DNA of 64,000 nucleotides. Origin: Echinometra lucunter (lineage: Eukaryota > Echinodermata > Echinoidea > Camarodonta > Echinometridae). The position numbers and the translations under genes were made by a program. The DNA lies in the NCBI GenBank assembly GCA_029962745.1, contig CM057153.1, forward strand, positions 5,575,855-5,639,854. The letters run 5' to 3'. Numbering within the stretch: the stretch's first letter is position 1; every line of letters begins with the position of its first letter. A model generated the notes under the pieces. It ran no database searches and was not told the DNA's origin. It worked only from the letters and a program-made list of their open reading frames with translations. This document shows positions 58,573 through 64,000 of this stretch, in pieces.

Positions 58573-61500
58573 GTATTGTCTGCTGTTTAAGGTCTTATCC
58601 AGTTCTCCAGTTTGTGGGGGGGGGGCAGATTATTCATTAATCATGCATTCACTAGCCATCCTTTGTCCTGACTGCTTCAAGACATGGCATTTTACAGCCA
58701 CATTACCCCAAAGGTTGATCAGAAATTGGTATGTCTAACCATAACTTCAGCAACATCTTTACAAGGAATATGTATGGAAGTATCTCTTGTTGTGGACAGA
58801 ATTGAATATGAAATAATAAGTTGATATAAATTTAAGAAGGATGGTGTACATCTGGATATTTCCTGATTTTTTTATCTTTCATTTATTTATCTTCTCTTCC
58901 ACAGAAATTTGTGAACCATCCTTCAGAGTGTGAAGTTCCAAGATTCAATAGCAATTCAAGTGTTCCTTCAGATGTGGTGTGCAAGAGAATTTCACCTCGA
59001 CCTGGGTCATGTCAACTTGCTCATGAACTGTTTACGTCACAGAAAGCCCAAACATGTAGCCATCAAGAAAAATACAAACTCTGCCAAATAAAGGTGAAAA
59101 GTGTTGTGGTGTGATGTTCTTTTCATGAACATGTGCTTTTTATTTAGTGAAATAGCAACATTCACTGATTCATAACCATGGAAGATTGTCACTTTGGGTT
59201 GTTGTTTTTTTCAAGAAGATTTTGCACTATGTTTCAGAGTGGGTTTATGTATTTGTTTGTTTGTCTGGTTGATTTTTTGTTGCTAGTTTGTTTTGTTTTG
59301 ATTTTATTTTTGTTTTGGATAAAGCATTATACTTCATGTTGATATAATGGAGATGTCAGCACAGTATTATAGGATAAACTATAAAATCATTTCTAATCAG
59401 TCAGCATGGAAGAATCTTTCTATTTGCTCAGAAGTAGTGCCAAGATTTTGAAAAGTTGTCAGACATTGAAAAATTCCTGTATATGATTGACTGAAACTGG
59501 TCAAAAAGAAAAAAGAATTTGCTTTTTAGAAAAAAATGATATAGCATCAAGCTTTATAGAGATTTCTCTATATGTAAAATACATGTATATCACTGACATT
59601 TTGCTGTTATGTTGACTGTACATGTATATATTCATTTGTCTTCTAGGGAGAGGGCAAGGAAATGGCAGTGGAGTGTGATAAGGAAATTTGTCCTGGGCCA
59701 GTATCTCTAGGAACCATCAACCCAGCAATTGGTGTCCTTCACTGGGAGGAGCTCAGTGATATGAAGGAGCTGCAGACCCACCTTCATCACCTGCTCCTGA
59801 CAGGAAAACCAGAGGCAGGTTTTGGCTTTTGCTTCATCAAGTGTCCTCTGGAGCTCCAGGAGGTTCAAGAAGGTGGACAGGGTGGAGAAGATGGTGAGGA
59901 ATATGTACAGGACAGTGTTGACGAGAATGAGCTTGAAGGGGATGACGATGGCTTGGAGAATAGTTTCCAGGCATTTGAGAAGGAGTACTTCCAGGAGGAC
60001 ATTGGTGATGAACCATGGGCGCAGCAGCTGTTGTTGCTTCCTCCTAAGCGCAAGAACTCTAAAGCCCAGAGTAGCAGTCCAGGGTTGAACATCAATGTGA
60101 TCCTGCTAGACTCTGTTTCACATAGCCATTTCTATCGATCACTTCCAAGAACAGTGCATACTTTAAGAGAGATTAGTAAGTTGAAAGCAGGCAAGGTGTT
60201 CAACTACAATTTGATGCAGTCTTTGAAGGGTCGCACCTATGAGAACCTGCAGATGCTGTTTTCTGGAGTCATGTACAACCCTGAGAAGCCATTTGGCATA
60301 CAAGATATGCCCCCTGATCCTCTGGGCACAAGGGTGCTTTTGGAAGGGTTCAAACACATGGGATATGAAACGCTGTGGATGGAAGACCTATGTTGGACTT
60401 GGGAATGGGGTATTGCAAAGAACTTTGTGGTTCATTCACCAAAGGAGATGCTGAGCTTCCGTTGGCAGAAACTTAGGGATGCTATGAAGGAAGGGGGAGT
60501 GGACCAACTGGGTTTGACTCTAGCAAATTGTGAGATCTTGCATAGTAACAACCACAATGATCCCTTCCATGGTCCACCTGCCATTTGTTACAATGGAGAA
60601 TACCAGCATGCTTACATGCTGCACTACCTCAAGGATCTCCAGAAGTCACAGCAGTCTTCAAGGACTCCTTTCTTCCATTACACAGAAATCAATATTGCTC
60701 ATGATGACCTTGGTGTGCGGGTCCAAGGGCTGGATAAGGACCTCTCTGACTATCTTAGATTTGCATCCTCTCTAGATAATACGATCACTATCATCCTCGC
60801 AGATCATGGCAACTCCTACGGGTCGTTCATTCATAAATCTGAGGAAGGGAGGATTGAAATGTTCCATCCTGCCCTGTTCATCATGCTGTCCAAAGATGCA
60901 GGACGATTCCTTACTCCACCTCAGGTCACTGCCCTCAAAGAAAACCAGGACCGGCTCACCAGCATCATAGATCTACATTATATGCTCAGAACGCTGGCGT
61001 ATCCAGGCCTCAATGCCAAAGTTGCAGCATCCCATCAACACTTTGACGTCAACCCAACTGGACTTCTGCAGCAGATTTCAAAGAACAGGACATGCGACCA
61101 CATCCCGCGTATCCAACCCAACGTCTGTATCTGCGAGGATTATGACTCCAGAGTCTCCAATGATACTAGCAGGGTGATCTTTGCAGAGTTTGCACTTGGG
61201 GAGCTTAATAACGCCATCCAGGACCAATTTGTGGAGGCGCATCCTGAAGCCAAAAGAGGATTTGGAAGATGCCAGCCTCTCAGAGCTACGAGATTTACTA
61301 ATGTGAGAGAAAACTATCATGGGGTGAGTATTTTAGAAATACATCCACTTTTCTATATGGTTTTGGTTAGTTAAATGTCTCATACATGTAGGTAGGATGC
61401 TTTGTTATACATCATTTATTTCAGATTACTTAATGTAAAACATGTTGGTGTTCAATATGCAATGAAATATTTTTTAGAATCTTTGACCATACCGGTATAT

Positions 61501-62426
61501 ATAGTACAGAGTAATAAACTCATATTAAGATTTTATAAATGATTTTAAATGACGTTACCTGAGGATTAATTCACTACGGACAGTTTTATTAAGCTACATT
61601 TTCCAGGAGAATCTGCTCTTGCAGTATATATATTCAATCTTCCAAAATTGAATATTGGACTAGAAAACACAATATTTCTATTCTGAATGATATGTCGTTT
61701 TGAATTTGAAGAGATAGTACAGTGTATTTGTTATTCCAGCTGGATATCCAATTTTCTTTCTTGCATGTGCCTGTTATATCGAAGAGAATAAAAGAATTTA
61801 ATGATTCACAAATCAACATGAATGCGTCTTCCTGTTATTTTCATCAGAATAATACTATCGTGGTCAAATTAGATCTTCATGTGAAAGCTGGTGAGAATGC
61901 ATCCCAAGCAGAGGAGATCTTCTTCGTCACCCTCATGGCATCTACCAATCGTCAGACTGAAGAACAGCTCCGTCTCCTCAGCTACGACCGCCTCACTGCC
62001 TACAGCCCTTATGGTGCATGTGCAGACAAAGGTGTAGCGACCAAGCTCTGTGTCTGTTCCCTGGCCAGATCAGATGGGGCAAAGAAGGCCCTCGAGTATG
62101 GCTCCACTCCAAAGTGGCACGAGATCTCATCGTTCTTCAGCCCTTATACATCAACCGTAAAGGAAGTAACATCATGCCTCTATCTGTATGAGAGGCGGAC
62201 ACCGAATGGCGTTGTGCTTGAAGCATCCTGTGAGTGCAAAGATAGACTGTACTTGGTGGAGATCAATGCAAAGTCACAGAACATCATCGTATCAAAGCAG
62301 TTGCCTGTTAGCATGATCTTGAAACCAGGCATGAGGACGTTCATGGTAGCTTTTGTGCAAAGCGTCAGGAGAAAGACATGGTCTTTAGAGTACAGTGTAC
62401 AGTACACACAACATCGTCTAGTTTGA
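58360..62426 (+). CDS. DUF229/alkaline-phosphatase-superfamily membrane protein, four exons, 885 codons
   Basis: Exons 58360-58572, 58905-59093, 59647-61323 and 61848-62426, all phase 0. The start ATG has A at -3 and G at +4. The N-terminus MVRLKRQCCTLPFLFKSC then VLLLAVSSVLLLLQSIW is a type II signal anchor (about residues 10-34), so the bulk is lumenal or extracellular. A Cys-containing linker region follows, then an acidic insert (EGGQGGEDGEEYVQDSVDEN ...). The DUF229 domain shows NVILLDSVSHSHFYRSLPRT (Asp near residue 289), FFHYTEINIAHDDLG, and IILADHGNSYGSF (DHG near 520-522), matching metal-site motifs of the superfamily. A C-terminal domain ends SLEYSVQYTQHRLV. The substrate is unknown. 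Confidence 0.9.
58905..59093 (+). CDS. DUF229 protein exon 2
   Basis: The acceptor is CTCTTCCACAG and the donor is ATAAAG|GTGAAA. 63 codons, KFVNHPSECEVPRFNSNSSV onward, Cys-containing, with a potential glycosylation site NSS. Confidence 0.85.
59647..61323 (+). CDS. DUF229 protein exon 3 (main catalytic-fold exon)
   Basis: The acceptor is TTGTCTTCTAG and the donor is CATGGG|GTGAGT. 559 codons in one exon, including DSVSHSHFYRSLPRT, MEDLCWTWEWG, INIAHDDLG and ADHGNSYGSF. Confidence 0.95.
61848..62426 (+). CDS. DUF229 protein exon 4 (C-terminal domain)
   Basis: The acceptor is TTTTCATCAG. It encodes NNTIVVKLDLHVKAGENASQ through PYGACADKGVATKLCVCSLA to the TGA at 62424-62426. Upstream open frame to 61722 is intronic. 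Confidence 0.9.
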   Translation, partial: NNTIVVKLDLHVKAGENASQAEEIFFVTLMASTNRQTEEQLRLLSYDRLTAYSPYGACADKGVATKLCVCSLARSDGAKKALEYGSTPKWHEISSFFSPYTSTVKEVTSCLYLYERRTPNGVVLEASCECKDRLYLVEINAKSQNIIVSKQLPVSMILKPGMRTFMVAFVQSVRRKTWSLEYSVQYTQHRLV

Positions 62427-64000
62427 TGTGGTACTATTTGTTAATCATATTTAAATTAATTTTGGAGGACCCTTTCCAAAGAATCCATGTTTTGTAAGTA
62501 TTAAAACCGGTTGAGCTGTGAATGACCATAATGTACATGTTTGTGACAATGTGCTTTTTGTCATATGCTTTTTGAAATTGTGATTAGATAGCAAACTGCT
62601 GAGTGTCTGTTTGTAAATTCTCATGTCGTAGTGATTATGTGATTCATTTCAAGGTCAAGGATATTCCCAGTTATAAAAGTGCCATGAAGCTTTCATGAAT
62701 CCCAACCTGCCATAGAATTCTTGAAAGTTTGTGTTTTTTAGTATTACATTTGTAGATTTTGTGCACCTGTACTATCTGTATGCAGAATTACAAATAAGAT
62801 GATTGATCCCTTTTAGGCTTACATAGCAAGTACCAAACTTTGTGACTATCTTATGTATTGTGAAAGAGGATGATTGTAATAACTTTTCGAATAAAGATTT
62901 CTTTCCTCAAGAAGAAGTGTATGCCATTGTAAGTGTGATCATGGCAATGATAATGGACTTGATGAAACACATTTCATGAAGATAGATATATTGAATACTG
63001 TATTTACCCAGCTTTTAATAGCAATTAGCAAATTAGCTATTGGCTATGTTGGATTAAAACAGGTAGCAAGTTGCACTCTCAAGCTTTCAAAATGCACGAA
63101 TGGGGTGTGAACAAATTCAGCAAATGGTTGGTTAGTCTGCAAACCATTGTATTATATGCACAATCTTTTACTACTTACTTGTGAATCTTGTATTTAATTT
63201 ATACTCAAAATGGAAGGAATGGTATTCAGTACTGAGCACTTATAGGAATTATTTTGTTACATGTATTTATTAACTGATGTTTCATATGATATTTGTTTCA
63301 CTGTACTTGTAAGTAAAGGCAGGGTTGTGAATGGAATGTGGTATATAAATCAAGAGATTGCTGCATGAGTATGTTTTCTATACATATGTATGTTCAAGAA
63401 AGCATCAATGCACTCATTAAGGATTAGAGGTTGAGCAAGTTTATGACATTTTTGTGATATCACTCAAATTGATTCTGCAGGATGCTGGTGCTGTTGATCT
63501 GTACCTCCTACGGCTTTATAAGGCTCAGTATTATATTTTTCATTGTGTTTTACCATAAATCTGGAATGAATTTTTGAGGTTTTTTTGCATATGATAATAT
63601 GACTCATATTTTAAATTGAAGATCAAAGTGTCTAGAGATGAATTGTAAACAAGGTAGTGTCAAGCTGTCATTGAGTTATAATAGCTTTTCTACACGTGTG
63701 GTCAATAAAATAATGTTTTGGGGCTGTAATTTTGCATTAGATAAAATAGTACATGTATTTAGCTTCCAACTCATTGAAAAAAAAGATGTGTTTTATTTTC
63801 TTGATACATTTCCTTGTGTAAACAAGGCTCAAATATCAAAACAATGTAGGTATGGGAAGTGATTTTCTTTTGAATTCCTGATATTACAGTCAACGGAGAT
63901 GTGAAAAGGTTTTGCACTGCTTCTTGTAATGTGCCCCCCCCCCCTCTTAAAGCAAATTTACAAAATTTTTTACTTCATATAATTTCTCTATAGTATTTTT
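62427..64000 (+). other. DUF229 gene 3' UTR and downstream DNA
   Basis: Candidate polyadenylation signals are AATAAA at 62890-62895 and 63704-63709. No further exon was recognised before the window ends. A C-run lies near 63932-63940. Confidence 0.5.

Noticed and set aside
61722..61847. In-frame 5' extension of the last DUF229 exon
   Set aside because: A good acceptor at 61847 and phase 0 joining to 61323 place this part in the intron.

Overview
This window is eukaryotic, AT-rich genomic DNA from an invertebrate, most likely a marine invertebrate deuterostome. A sea urchin or other echinoderm is my best guess. The reasons are small phase-matched exons separated by large introns, gene models closer to vertebrate PAM16, GLIS2 and GHDC than to insect or nematode proteins, a very high load of non-autonomous DNA transposons, and a fold-back element resembling the sea-urchin TU type. 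The species call is inference. A 500-base assembly gap lies at 53376-53875.

Layout. 170-5000: a repeat island with a degenerate CR1/jockey-like LINE split by a younger 5'-truncated LINE, an inverted-repeat element and an L1/Tx1-like remnant. 6771-8165 (+): PAM16/MAGMAS, a mitochondrial import-motor subunit, exons 2-4; exon 1, expected to be 5' UTR plus ATG, was not found. 9880-10750: a minisatellite of about 87 bp period. 11100-17900: AT-rich non-coding DNA with several MITEs. 18332-31914 (-): six exons of a GLIS2-type five-zinc-finger transcription factor; the 5' exon(s) are not identified. PAM16 and GLIS2 face each other tail to tail, as I remember for the human pair on 16p13.3. 32000-47690: a gene-free region dominated by transposons, including a 3.1-kb fold-back element with a 51-bp satellite core. 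47696-54199 (-): a complete eight-exon GH3-domain gene (GHDC-like, 605 codons). 54542 (+): a possible first exon of an unknown divergent gene. 54784-55114: a near-perfect 331-bp palindromic element inside another inverted-repeat element. 58360-62426 (+): a complete four-exon gene for a membrane-anchored DUF229/alkaline-phosphatase-superfamily protein of 885 codons, followed by its probable 3' UTR.

The genes do not form a pathway: a mitochondrial import factor, a developmental transcription factor, a GH3 adenylating-type enzyme and a secretory-pathway sulfatase-fold protein. All exon joins were derived by hand from ORFs, GT/AG sites and codon phase, and in every reported gene the phases agree across all joins. 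The rest of the window records transposition: at least eight inverted-repeat element types, three of them with target-site duplications I could read, plus nested insertions and local satellite expansion. I see no bacterial-type operons, CRISPR arrays or viral genes.
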